64,000 nt of DNA from JASHPR01 sp963749145 (lineage in GTDB: Bacteria; Actinomycetota; Actinomycetes; Streptosporangiales; Streptosporangiaceae). The first letter of the stretch is position 1. The number at the start of each line of letters is the position of its first letter. A program made the translations under genes and the position numbers. The stretch is taken from NCBI GenBank assembly GCA_963749145.1, contig CAVVLN010000002.1:62001-126000 (forward strand), written 5' to 3'. Positions 34,759 through 42,749 of the stretch are shown one piece after another. The notes under the pieces were generated by a model. It did no database searches. It was not told where the DNA came from and saw only the letters and a list, made by a program, of their open reading frames with translations.

Positions 34759-34771
34759 CGAGCCCGGACGG

Positions 34772-34777
34772 TATCGT
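34772..34777 (+). promoter_or_regulatory. -10 element (TATCGT), leaderless start
   Basis: TATCGT ends 8 nt before the GTG at 34786 of the DinB-like gene; no ribosome-binding site is present. Confidence 0.45.
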
Positions 34778-34785
34778 TTCAGGTC

Positions 34786-35340
34786 GTGACGATCATTCCG
34801 GATACCAAGGACTGGACCTGGGTGCTCGACCGTCCCTGCCCGGAATGCGGGCTGGACACGCAGCGCTTCGGCCGGGAAGCGATCGCCGAGATGATCCGGG
34901 TCAACGCGGCGGCCTGGCAGGACGTGCTGACCGGGCCCGGCGACCCGCGGCAGCGCCCGGCCCCCGCGGTCTGGTCGACGCTGGAGTACGGGTGCCATGT
35001 CCGCGACGTGTTCCGGCTGTATGACGAGCGGCTGGCGCTGGTGCTCGCCGAGGACGGCCCGCGGTTCGCCAACTGGGACCAGGACGCCGCGGCGGTCGCC
35101 GGCCGCTACCCCGAGCAGGACCCCGCGGTGGTCGCGGATGACCTGCACCAGGCGGCCGAGGCGATCGCGGCGCGGTTCGACGGCGTCACCGGGGACCAGT
35201 GGCAGCGGACCGGCACCCGCAGCGACGGGGCCCGGTTCACGGTCGAGTCGTTTGCCCGCTACCTCGTGCATGATCCGATTCATCATCTTTATGACGTCAC
35301 CGCGGCCCGGCAGGCGACGCGGCCCGCCGCCGGGGACTGA
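34786..35340 (+). CDS. DinB-like / mycothiol-dependent-enzyme-fold protein
   Basis: 184 residues. Histidines that usually bind the metal in DinB-type four-helix bundles are seen in STLEYGCHVRDVFRLYDERL and YLVHDPIHHLYDV. Members include thiol-dependent transferases; in actinomycetes mycothiol is the usual cofactor, but that is inference here. A CPECG pair near residue 18 is notable. GTG start at 34786, apparently leaderless. The LOG gene begins six bases after its stop, so they may be co-transcribed. Confidence 0.75.
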   Translation: MTIIPDTKDWTWVLDRPCPECGLDTQRFGREAIAEMIRVNAAAWQDVLTGPGDPRQRPAPAVWSTLEYGCHVRDVFRLYDERLALVLAEDGPRFANWDQDAAAVAGRYPEQDPAVVADDLHQAAEAIAARFDGVTGDQWQRTGTRSDGARFTVESFARYLVHDPIHHLYDVTAARQATRPAAGD

Positions 35341-35345
35341 TCCGC

Positions 35346-35936
35346 ATGCCGACCGAGCTCAAGGCCGTGTGCGTCTTCTGCGGCTGCAACCGCGGCGCTC
35401 ATCCGCGGTACCAGCGCGCCGCCGAGTTCACCGGGCGGCTGCTGGCCGGGCGGGGGATCGCGGTGGTGTACGGCGGCGCGCAGTCCGGGCTGATGGGCGC
35501 GGTGGCCGATGCCGCGCTGGCCGCGGGCGGGACCGTGATCGGCGTGCTCCCGCGCAACATGGCGGCGCGCGAGCCCCCGCACGAGCGGCTGAGCGAGCTG
35601 ATCCTGGTGGACACGATGCACGAGCGCAAGGCGCTGATGGCCGACCGGTCGGACGCGTTCCTGACCCTGCCCGGCGGCCTCGGCACCCTGGAGGAAGCCG
35701 CCGAGACGATCAGCTGGAACCAGCTCGGCCTGCACGCCAAGCCCACCGGGTTCCTCAACATCGGCGGGTTCTTCGACCCGCTGCGGGCGCAGCTTGACCA
35801 CATGGTCGACGAGGCGTTCGTGCTGCCCGAGCACCGCGCGGGCATTCACTTCGATGACCGCCCGGAACGGCTCCTCGAGCTGCTGGCCGACTTCGACCCG
35901 CCCCGGGTGCACAAATGGATTGACCAAAGCCCTTAA
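35346..35936 (+). CDS. LOG-family protein (nucleoside 5'-monophosphate phosphoribohydrolase)
   Basis: 196 residues. The family signature is complete: VVYGGAQSGLMGAVADAALA near the N-terminus and the catalytic LPGGLGTLEEAAE (PGGxGTxxE), with the nucleotide-binding Arg in MHERKALM. LOG proteins cleave the N-glycosidic bond of nucleoside monophosphates such as cytokinin ribotides. In bacteria the physiological substrate is often unclear. It is probably co-transcribed with the DinB-like gene. Confidence 0.88.
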   Translation: MPTELKAVCVFCGCNRGAHPRYQRAAEFTGRLLAGRGIAVVYGGAQSGLMGAVADAALAAGGTVIGVLPRNMAAREPPHERLSELILVDTMHERKALMADRSDAFLTLPGGLGTLEEAAETISWNQLGLHAKPTGFLNIGGFFDPLRAQLDHMVDEAFVLPEHRAGIHFDDRPERLLELLADFDPPRVHKWIDQSP

Positions 35937-35982
35937 CGCACCGTCACCAGTGAGCCGGGCCCGGGAATGGCAGGATCGGAGC

Positions 35983-36474
35983 GTGGCCTTCGACGAACTC
36001 GACAAGCGGATCGTCGCCGCGCTCGTGGAGGACGCGCGCGCCACGTACGCGGAGGTGGGCGCCGCCGTGGGGCTGTCCGCGCCGGCGGTCAAGCGGCGGG
36101 TGGACCGGCTGCGCGCCTCCGGCGCCATCACCGGGTTCTCGGCCCGGGTCGACCCGTCGGCCCTCGGCTGGACCACCGAGGCCTACGTCGAGCTGTTCTG
36201 CCGCGGCCGGACCTCGCCCGAACAGATCGCCGCCGCGGTCGGCAAGCACCCCGAGGTCATCGCCGCCTGCACGGTGACCGGCGAGGCCGACGCGCTGCTG
36301 CACATCAGGGCGGCCGACATGCGCCACTTCGAGCAGGTCGTGGAGCGGATCGGGGCCGAGCCCCTCGTGGTGCGCACCCGGAGCGTGATCGTGCTCTCCC
36401 GGCTGGTCCACCGCCCGGACACCCTGCCGCCGGCCCGGCGGGTGCCGCCGGGGGAGCCGGGGAGGCCCGGGTAG
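35983..36474 (+). CDS. Lrp/AsnC-family transcriptional regulator
   Basis: 163 residues. The N-terminal helix-turn-helix reads LDKRIVAALVEDARATYAEV and then GLSAPAVKRRVDRL; the C-terminal RAM/ligand domain contains VTGEADALLHIRAADM. Lrp/AsnC proteins sense amino acids. The GTG at 35983 is the best start. The C-terminus is a short Pro/Gly-rich tail. Confidence 0.87.
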   Translation: MAFDELDKRIVAALVEDARATYAEVGAAVGLSAPAVKRRVDRLRASGAITGFSARVDPSALGWTTEAYVELFCRGRTSPEQIAAAVGKHPEVIAACTVTGEADALLHIRAADMRHFEQVVERIGAEPLVVRTRSVIVLSRLVHRPDTLPPARRVPPGEPGRPG

Positions 36475-36543
36475 GCTTGCGACCCTGCTGCCGGTTTCGC
36501 GCCCTTCTAGGCTGACCGGCCTGTTCTCATGCTCGTGATCGGC

Positions 36544-36549
36544 TATGGT
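36544..36549 (+). promoter_or_regulatory. -10 element (TATGGT), leaderless start
   Basis: TATGGT ends 7 nt before the ATG at 36557, which decides this start over the ATGs at 36545 and 36551. Confidence 0.5.
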
Positions 36550-36556
36550 CATGCCC

Positions 36557-36781
36557 ATGTCTGAGCGTGACACCGACTTCTCCGCCACCGAAGACTCTGC
36601 GTACGCGGATATCTCCCGCAGCACGGCCGAGTTCCGTGCGTTCGCCGACCGGTCCGGCAGTGAGGCAGCGCAGCCGTGGAGCATGCGAGCGCCAGGACGC
36701 AAGGTTGTCCTGCTGGCCGGCGTCGTGATCGGCGTCGCGGTCGTGCTGGCCATCATCGCGATCACGGTGTTAAGAGGCTAG
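36557..36781 (+). CDS. Small single-pass membrane protein
   Basis: 74 residues: an acidic, Ser-rich N-terminus (SERDTDFSATEDSAYADISR) and a C-terminal hydrophobic helix (VVLLAGVVIGVAVVLAIIAI). This is a tail-anchored layout. No family was recognised. A 42-bp tandem repeat follows the stop. Confidence 0.6.
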   Translation: MSERDTDFSATEDSAYADISRSTAEFRAFADRSGSEAAQPWSMRAPGRKVVLLAGVVIGVAVVLAIIAITVLRG

Positions 36782-36790
36782 CCGGGCCCG

Positions 36791-36916
36791 CCCGGCCCCG
36801 GGCCGTTAGCCGGCGCGTTACCCGGTCATGCGCCCGGCCCCGGGCGGTTAGCCGGCTCGCTACCCGGTCATGTGTCCGGCCCCGGGCCGTTCGCCGGCCC
36901 GTCACCGGGTCATGCT
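36791..36916. repeat. 42-bp tandem repeat, 3 copies
   Basis: Units starting CCCGGCCCCGGGC at 36791, 36833 and 36875, each ending in GGGTCATG or CGGTCATG. They fill the gap between a small membrane protein and the APC permease gene. Confidence 0.9.
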
Positions 36917-36929
36917 TGTATGACTGGTC

Positions 36930-38768
36930 ATGACCGTCCGCACGGGGGAAGACCGCGAAGAGCAGCACCGGCTGACCGCGTTCGAGGGCCTGGCCGCTCT
37001 CTCCCTGGACGCCCTGTCCTCGGTGGCGTACGGGCCGCAGGCCATCGTGATCGTCCTGGCCGCGGCGGGCGCGGTCGGCCTCGGCTACACGCTGCCGGTG
37101 ACGATCGCGATCGTGGTGCTGCTGGCCGTGCTGGTCGTCTCCTACCGCCAGGTGATCGAGGCCTTCCCCGGCGGCGGCGGCGCCTACGCGGTCGCCGGCC
37201 GGCACCTGGGGCGGCAGGCCAGCCTGATCGCCGCCGCCTCCCTGATCGTCGATTACATCCTGAACGCCGCCGTGGGGGTGTCCGCCGGGGTCGCGGCGCT
37301 CTGGTCGGCGTTCCCCGACCTGTACGGGGCCCGGGTCTGGCTCTGCCTGGCCGTGCTCGCCCTGATCACCGCGGTCAACCTGTGGGGCGTGGCCGAGTCC
37401 GCGCGGGTGTTCATCGTGCCCACGGTCGCGTTCATCATCGCCATGGCGATCGTGATCGTGGGCGGGCTGATCCGGTCTCATCCGGTCGTCTCGCTCAACG
37501 GCGTGCTGCCCAAGGCCACTGAGGCGGTCGGCGTCCTGCTGCTGCTCAAGGCGTTCGCCTCCGGCTGCTCGGCGCTGACCGGGGTGGAGGCGATCGCCAA
37601 CGCCGTGCCCGAGTTCCGCAAGCCCCGGGCCCGGCGCGCGCAGCACACCGAAATGTGGCTGGGGATCCTGCTCGGCCTCATGCTGATCGGCATCTCGGTG
37701 CTGATCCGCAAATTCCACCTGGCCCCCTCGGCGACCGAGACCACCCTGGCCCAGCTGGCCGCCGCGGCCGTAGGAAAGAACATCATCTTCTACGCCATCC
37801 AGCTGATCACCACGGTGCTGCTGGCCCTGGCCGCCAACACCTCGTTCGGCGGCCTGCCGGTCCTCGCCTCCCTGCTGGCCCGGGACAACTTCCTGCCCCA
37901 CCTGTTCCGGCTGCGCGCCGACCGGCAGGTGCACCGGTACGGCGTCGTCGTGCTGGCGGTGGTGGCCGCGGTCTTGCTGGTCGTGGCCCGGGGCGACACC
38001 CAGGCGCTGATCCCGGTGTTCGCGATCGGGGTCTTCGTCGGGTTCACGCTGTCCCAGGTCGGCATGGTCCGGCACTGGCTCGAGCAGCGCGGCGACGGCT
38101 GGCTGGGCCGGGCGTTCATCAACGGCCTGGGCGCGGTGCTGACCAGTGCCGCGCTAGCCATCGAGCTGATCAGCAAGTTCACCGAGGGCGCCTGGCTGGT
38201 CGTCATCGTTGTCCCGCTGCTGGTGCTGATGTTCGACCGGATCCACCGTCTCTACGACCGGATCGGGGTCCTGCTCCAGCTGGGCCGGCGCCCCCCGCCG
38301 CCGCGGCGGATGAGCTCGCTCGTGGTGATCCCGGTGGGCGGGATGTCCCGGCTGACGGCGGAGGCGGTCTCGGCCGGGCTGTCGATCGGCGACGAGGTCA
38401 TCGCGGTCACGGTCTGCTATGCCGACCCGGAGGACGAGCAGGTGGACGCGAATTTCCGGGAGGAATGGGAGGCCTGGCACCCGAACGTGCCACTGGTCAC
38501 GCTGCGCTCGCCGCGCCGCGCGCTCGGCCCGCCGGTGGTGAAGTACCTGCGCCAGATCGAGGACGAGGACCGCTACCACCGGCTGGTCGTGCTGATCCCC
38601 GAGGTGCAGCCGCGCCACTGGTGGCAGGCGATCCTGCACAACCAGCGCGGCTTCGTGCTGCAGCAGGCCATCCAGCGGGGCACGGCCAACGTGGTGATCT
38701 GCCGGCTGCGCTACCAGCTGGCGACGATGGCGCAGGAGCCGCAGGGGGAACCCGAGGCACGGCCCTGA
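36930..38768 (+). CDS. APC-superfamily permease, KimA/YdaO-like potassium importer
   Basis: 612 residues. About twelve membrane segments, with the early SLDALSSVAYGPQAIVIVLA and FPGGGGAYAVAGRHLG of the KimA group of APC transporters, then a C-terminal cytoplasmic domain of ~170 residues (LVVIPVGGMSRLTAEAV ...) as in KimA. KimA proteins import K+ and are inhibited by c-di-AMP in Firmicutes. The assignment is by pattern; other APC amino-acid permeases remain possible. The nearby kdp genes fit a potassium theme. The start is the ATG at 36930. Confidence 0.75.
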   Translation: MTVRTGEDREEQHRLTAFEGLAALSLDALSSVAYGPQAIVIVLAAAGAVGLGYTLPVTIAIVVLLAVLVVSYRQVIEAFPGGGGAYAVAGRHLGRQASLIAAASLIVDYILNAAVGVSAGVAALWSAFPDLYGARVWLCLAVLALITAVNLWGVAESARVFIVPTVAFIIAMAIVIVGGLIRSHPVVSLNGVLPKATEAVGVLLLLKAFASGCSALTGVEAIANAVPEFRKPRARRAQHTEMWLGILLGLMLIGISVLIRKFHLAPSATETTLAQLAAAAVGKNIIFYAIQLITTVLLALAANTSFGGLPVLASLLARDNFLPHLFRLRADRQVHRYGVVVLAVVAAVLLVVARGDTQALIPVFAIGVFVGFTLSQVGMVRHWLEQRGDGWLGRAFINGLGAVLTSAALAIELISKFTEGAWLVVIVVPLLVLMFDRIHRLYDRIGVLLQLGRRPPPPRRMSSLVVIPVGGMSRLTAEAVSAGLSIGDEVIAVTVCYADPEDEQVDANFREEWEAWHPNVPLVTLRSPRRALGPPVVKYLRQIEDEDRYHRLVVLIPEVQPRHWWQAILHNQRGFVLQQAIQRGTANVVICRLRYQLATMAQEPQGEPEARP

Positions 38769-38784
38769 GGCGCCCGGGCCCGGT

Positions 38785-39219
38785 TCAGGACTGCTCGCGC
38801 CAGAGCCTGACCGTGGCGACGGCCAGCGCGGCCAGCGCCGGGACGAAGAACAGGCCGGTGTGCGTGATCGTGCCCGCGATGCCGGCCACCAGCACCGCCA
38901 GGCCCGCCACCGCGGCCCAGGTGTTCACCCGGGCGGGGCCGAAGTACGCGACCGCCGTGAGCAGCGCGGGCGCGATCGCCAGCAGCAGCGAGGCCCAGGT
39001 CGCGGGGATCGGGTCGGCGCTCACCAGGGCCGAGATCGTGATCAGCTGGGCCGCGCCGGCCAGCAGGAACGCGGCCCGGCACCAGAGCAGGCTCGGCGGC
39101 GCGGCGGGGATGGCGGAGACCGGGCCGGCGCGGCCGGAGGCCACGGCGACGGGGCTGGTGGTGCTGCCAGATGCGGCGGCGACGGGGCTGGTGCCGGCGG
39201 ATGCGTTCTCGGCGGTCAT
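38785..39219 (-). CDS. Small four-helix membrane protein
   Basis: 144 residues from ATG 39219, with GGAG upstream. The N-terminus is Ala/Ser/Thr-rich and partly repetitive (ASGSTTSPVAVASG); about four membrane segments follow (LLWCRAAFLLAGAAQLITI, then PARVNTWAAVAGLAVLVAGI). No family was recognised. It converges on the permease gene with a 16-bp gap. Confidence 0.6.
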   Translation of the reverse strand: MTAENASAGTSPVAAASGSTTSPVAVASGRAGPVSAIPAAPPSLLWCRAAFLLAGAAQLITISALVSADPIPATWASLLLAIAPALLTAVAYFGPARVNTWAAVAGLAVLVAGIAGTITHTGLFFVPALAALAVATVRLWREQS

Positions 39220-39361
39220 GGATGACTCCAGACGACAAGTCGGACAATTCTCCAAAACTCGCCGACCAGTCTTCCCGGCTCACCTAATGGGGATGCTAGA
39301 CCAGCCCGGGCCCGCGGCCAAGGGCGCCGGACGCGCATCACGCGGAGAACCGGCGCCGCCT

Positions 39362-39505
39362 GGCCCGGGCCCGGGGAAAGCCGGAGGCACGTCCGCACGC
39401 GACCCGGCTGGCCCGGGCCCGGGAAAGCCGGAGGCCACTTCCGCACGCGACCCGGTGGCCCGGGCCCGGGAAAGCCGGAGGCCACTTCCGCACGCGACCC
39501 GGCGG
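39362..39505. repeat. 48-bp tandem repeat, 3 copies
   Basis: GGCCCGGGCCCGGG-AAAGCC begins near 39362, 39410 and 39457 (period 48, then 47), each followed by GGAGGC and CCGCACGCGACCCGG. The second and third copies are nearly identical. It lies in the gap before the 39542 gene. Confidence 0.9.
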
Positions 39506-39541
39506 CCCGGTGCCGCCCAGCCCGGGGGAGGAGGGTAGCCG

Positions 39542-40069
39542 GTGACCGCCGCGCCGGCTTACTGTCGAGGTGTGATTGCCGCCGCCGCACTGGCCGGGGT
39601 CTGCCTGTTCATCGCCGCCGGGCTGGCCTGGACGGCGCGCCTGGTGCATGTCGGCAACCTGGACGCGCTGGCGCTGGCGGAGAAGACCGCCACACCGTGG
39701 CCGGTCTCCGCGCTCGACTGGCCGGAGCTTCGGGTACGCGAGGTCGCCCCGCAGGACCTGCCCGGCGAGCGGTCCCTGATCCTGCTGCTCGTCGAGTGGC
39801 CCGCCCGGGGCGAGCAGGCGACCCTGCTCGTCGACCTCGGCCGCGCTGGATCGCGGCCCCTGCCGCTGCTCTCGCAGTGGTGCGCCACCCGGGCCTCGGT
39901 CTCCCCGGCCCGGTTGGCCGGCGGCGAACTCGAGCTTCGCCGTCGGCAGAGCCTGGAGCGGGTCCGCGGGCTTCTGGTCGCCGAAGACACCATGCCGGCC
40001 CGGCTCGCCGCGCCGCGGCCCGGTCGCGAGGGCATCGCCAGGCGGCTGGCGGGCGGCCAGCGGAGGTGA
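39542..40069 (+). CDS. Membrane-anchored protein of unknown function
   Basis: 175 residues from GTG 39542. One N-terminal hydrophobic helix (AALAGVCLFIAAGLAWTARL) anchors a soluble domain rich in Leu and Arg. No family was recognised. The next gene starts one base after its stop, so the two form an operon with the DUF3592 gene. Confidence 0.6.
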   Translation: MTAAPAYCRGVIAAAALAGVCLFIAAGLAWTARLVHVGNLDALALAEKTATPWPVSALDWPELRVREVAPQDLPGERSLILLLVEWPARGEQATLLVDLGRAGSRPLPLLSQWCATRASVSPARLAGGELELRRRQSLERVRGLLVAEDTMPARLAAPRPGREGIARRLAGGQRR

Positions 40070-40070
40070 G

Positions 40071-40457
40071 ATGTCCGTCCTGATCGGGGCCTTGCTCGCG
40101 TTCGCGGGCGGGGTCGCCGCCCTGGCCGGGCTGACCGCGATGCACGGTGCGCGCCGGCTGCGCCGCAGCGGGGTGTCGGCCTGGGCGATGGTCCTGCCGT
40201 CGCCGGGACCGGCCGGAGAGGACTCAGACCAGACCATGCTCCAGTACACGCTCCAGGACGGGCGGGTGCTCGAGCGGATCTGCCCCGGGCCAGCCCGGTC
40301 AGGCTACGGCGAGAAGGTGCTGGTCTGGTATGACCCCGTGGATCCGCAGGACATCCTGATCTACGGCCGGGACGGGCGGTTCGCGAACCGGGCATTCCTG
40401 GCCGTCGGGGTGCTCTTCATCGCCCTGGGAATCTGGATCGCCGCGCTCGGCCACTGA
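40071..40457 (+). CDS. DUF3592 membrane protein
   Basis: 128 residues. Two membrane helices frame a small beta domain with the DUF3592 pattern (GEKVLVWYDPVDPQDILIYG). GGAGG lies just upstream of the ATG at 40071. The function of the family is unknown. Co-transcribed with the upstream gene. Confidence 0.75.
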   Translation: MSVLIGALLAFAGGVAALAGLTAMHGARRLRRSGVSAWAMVLPSPGPAGEDSDQTMLQYTLQDGRVLERICPGPARSGYGEKVLVWYDPVDPQDILIYGRDGRFANRAFLAVGVLFIALGIWIAALGH

Positions 40458-40624
40458 CCGGCCGGGCGGGCCTGGCCTAGAACCACTCGGCCTTGAACAG
40501 GGCCATGGTGCCACCGCCCGCTCCGGGCCCGTGCGCCGCGGGGCGGTGCCAGAATAGGTAGCGCGAGGCTGTCGAGGTCACTCAGCGGGCGACGGCCACT
40601 GACGGCGACGGGACTGACGAGGGC

Positions 40625-41141
40625 ATGAGCGAAGCCGCGGCGGTACCGGATTCGGTCGAAGGCGTGGTCGAGGCGGCCGGCCACTTCCGCGTCTACCTGG
40701 GCGCCGCCGCGGGCGTAGGCAAGACCTACGCGATGCTCAACGAGGGCCACCGGCGGCAGGCCCGCGGGTCCGGCGTGGTCGTCGGGTTCGTCGAGTCTCA
40801 CGGGCGCCAGCTCACCGAGAAGCTGGTCGAGGGGCTGGAGGTCGTCCCGCGCCAGGTGGTCGACTACCGGGGCAGCCGTCTCGAGGAGATGGACCTGGAC
40901 GCCGTGCTGCGCAGGCACCCGAAGATCGCCCTGATCGACGAGCTCGCGCACACGAACGTGCCCGGGTCCGGCCGGGCGCACCCGATGGCAGCAGCTCAGC
41001 AGCGGCGGCTCCAACGTGATGCGGATCATCCGGGAGGCCGGCGCGTTCGGCATCGACGTTCATGTCATCGCCCGGCGCGAGCTGCCCGCCGCGGCGCCGT
41101 CCGAGGCCACAGCGGCGTCCGAGACCATCGCCGGTGACTGA
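40625..41141 (+). pseudogene. kdpD remnant with internal deletion
   Basis: From ATG 40625 the first ~120 residues are a KdpD N-terminal domain: FRVYLGAAAGVGKTYAMLNE, then FVESHGRQ, and IDELAHTNVPGSG. After that the frame breaks near 40980; one frame over, SNVMRIIREAGAFGIDVHVI reads like the end of the KdpD universal-stress domain (compare SNRTIRGSGDIDVHMV in the full KdpD here) and continues to TGA at 41139-41141. About 230 residues between are missing. It could still make a short protein of the P-loop domain. The complete kdpD lies 1.6 kb away. Confidence 0.65.
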
Positions 41142-41250
41142 GGTCCGGGCGCGGAGCGGCCGATAGGCCAGGCACCTCACCCGGTCCGGACGCCTGGCCG
41201 GCCACCCGGCGCCTCACTAGTCCCGAGACGCCCCACCTGTCCCGGGCGCC

Positions 41251-41832
41251 TCAGCCGGTCCAGTCGGCCAGGGTGGCCAGCTTCTTCAGCCGGGCCACGA
41301 TGTCCTCGTGGACGTCGTCCGGCGGCTGGGCCCCGTCCACGGCGAACATCCACTCCCGGCCCGCGTAGTACTCCAGCAGCGGCACGGTGTTCTCCTGGTA
41401 CACCTGCAGCCGGTGCTCGATGACGGCCTCGGTGTCGTCCGAGCCCCGGCCCCGGCTCAGCAGCCGGCGCACCAGTTGCTCGCGCGGCACGTCGAGGTGC
41501 ACCGCCGCCTGGACCTCGGCCCCGAGGGCCTGGACCACCCGGAACGCCGCCTTGGCCTGCTCGACCGTGCGGGGGAACCCGTCCAGGACGTAGCCGCCGG
41601 CCCCGGCGGCCGCGACGACCGGCTTGCGCAGCATGTCCATGACCACGCCGTCCGGGACCAGGTCACCGTTATCGACGTAGGACTTGATCCTCTGCCCGAT
41701 GGCCGTCTGCTCCCTGACGTGTCGGCGCAGCAGGTCACCGCTGCTGATGTGGGCGATGCCGAAACGCTCGGCCAGCCGTGTCGCCTGGGTCCCCTTGCCC
41801 GCCCCGGGCGCTCCGATCAGCAGCAGGCGCAT
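41251..41832 (-). CDS. adk: Adenylate kinase (short-lid type)
   Basis: 193 residues. P-loop IGAPGAGKGTQ, the AMP-binding SSGDLLRRHV and YVLDGFPRTVEQA, and the short-lid RGRGSDD segment are present. It makes 2 ADP from ATP and AMP. As a stand-alone gene next to kdp rather than in the ribosomal-protein cluster, it may be a second copy; this cannot be tested here. The ATG at 41832 is followed at once by the P-loop. Confidence 0.88.
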   Translation of the reverse strand: MRLLLIGAPGAGKGTQATRLAERFGIAHISSGDLLRRHVREQTAIGQRIKSYVDNGDLVPDGVVMDMLRKPVVAAAGAGGYVLDGFPRTVEQAKAAFRVVQALGAEVQAAVHLDVPREQLVRRLLSRGRGSDDTEAVIEHRLQVYQENTVPLLEYYAGREWMFAVDGAQPPDDVHEDIVARLKKLATLADWTG

Positions 41833-41921
41833 CGGCTCAGCCCAGCGCCGCCGGCGCCGGGAAGCCCGGGCCGCACGTTCCGAGCGAGGTCATGGCGAGA
41901 TGGTGCCCTAATCCGCCCAGT

Positions 41922-42731
41922 TCAGCAACTACGCCGGCCGGGATCGGATGGGGCCGGGAGCTTCGGGGTAGCCGGCCGGATCGGGATGGGGGCGGGCATC
42001 GGGACCGGCTTCGGGAGGGATCGGGATGGCCCAGGGTCGGCTCCGGGATCGGGCTGGAACCGGTAGCCCATCCCCGGCTCGGTGATCAGCCAGCGCGGCT
42101 GGCCCGGGTCGGGCTCGAGCTTGCGGCGCAACTGGGCCATGTACAGCCGGAGGTTGCCGGTCGCGTCGGCGTATCCCGGCCCCCACACCTCCTTGAGCAG
42201 GTACTGCTGGCCGAGCAGCTTGCCCGGATGGCGGAGCAGCACCTCGAGCAGGTGCCACTCGGTCGGGGTCAGCCTGATGTCCTTCCCGTCCCCGTCCCGC
42301 GGAATGACCCGCTTGGCGGCGAGGTCGACGGTCAGCTCCCCGATCCGGAACTGCGGCTCGTCGCCATCCCCGATCGCGCGTCGGCTCACTGCGCGCATCC
42401 GGGCCAGCAGTTCATCCATGCCGAACGGCTTGGTGACGTAGTCGTCGGCGCCGGCGTCGAGGGCCTCCACCTTGTCCGTGCTGTCGGCGCGGCCCGACAG
42501 CACGATGATGGGCGCGACCGTCCAGCCGCGCAGTCCCTGGATCACCTCCACGCCGTCCAGGTCCGGCAGCCCGAGATCCAGGATGACCAGGTCGGGCGGA
42601 TGCCGGGCGGCTTCGGTCAGCGCCTCGGTCCCGGTGGCCGCGGTCCGCACGTCGTACTCGCGAACCCGAAGGTTGATCCGCAGCGCCCGCAGGATCTGGG
42701 GCTCGTCATCCACGACGAGGATGGTCTTCAC
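41922..42731 (-). CDS. kdpE: OmpR-type response regulator, KdpE-like (copy 2)
   Basis: 269 residues. Receiver domain: VVDDEPQILRAL (acidic pocket), ILDLGLPD (phospho-Asp), and TKPFGMDEL (Lys). The winged-helix domain follows (TPTEWHLLEVLLRHPGKLLG, GMGYRF). About 40 extra Pro-rich residues end the protein (PVPMPAPIPIRPATPK), absent from ordinary KdpE. It starts 18 bp after the kdpD stop, so it belongs to the same transcript. With copy 1 it flanks kdpD on both sides. Confidence 0.88.
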   Translation of the reverse strand: MKTILVVDDEPQILRALRINLRVREYDVRTAATGTEALTEAARHPPDLVILDLGLPDLDGVEVIQGLRGWTVAPIIVLSGRADSTDKVEALDAGADDYVTKPFGMDELLARMRAVSRRAIGDGDEPQFRIGELTVDLAAKRVIPRDGDGKDIRLTPTEWHLLEVLLRHPGKLLGQQYLLKEVWGPGYADATGNLRLYMAQLRRKLEPDPGQPRWLITEPGMGYRFQPDPGADPGPSRSLPKPVPMPAPIPIRPATPKLPAPSDPGRRSC

Positions 42732-42749
42732 CCGATCACAGTGCCACGG

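Noticed and set aside
34488..35024. A 178-codon protein spanning the P-loop remnant
   Set aside because: Only the short P-loop phrase is meaningful; the rest is out of frame with the permease tail and the DinB-like gene.
36762..38075. 437-codon minus-strand frame over the KimA-like gene
   Set aside because: Extremely His/Asp/Gln/Arg-rich low-complexity product, as expected from the reverse of a hydrophobic membrane protein gene.
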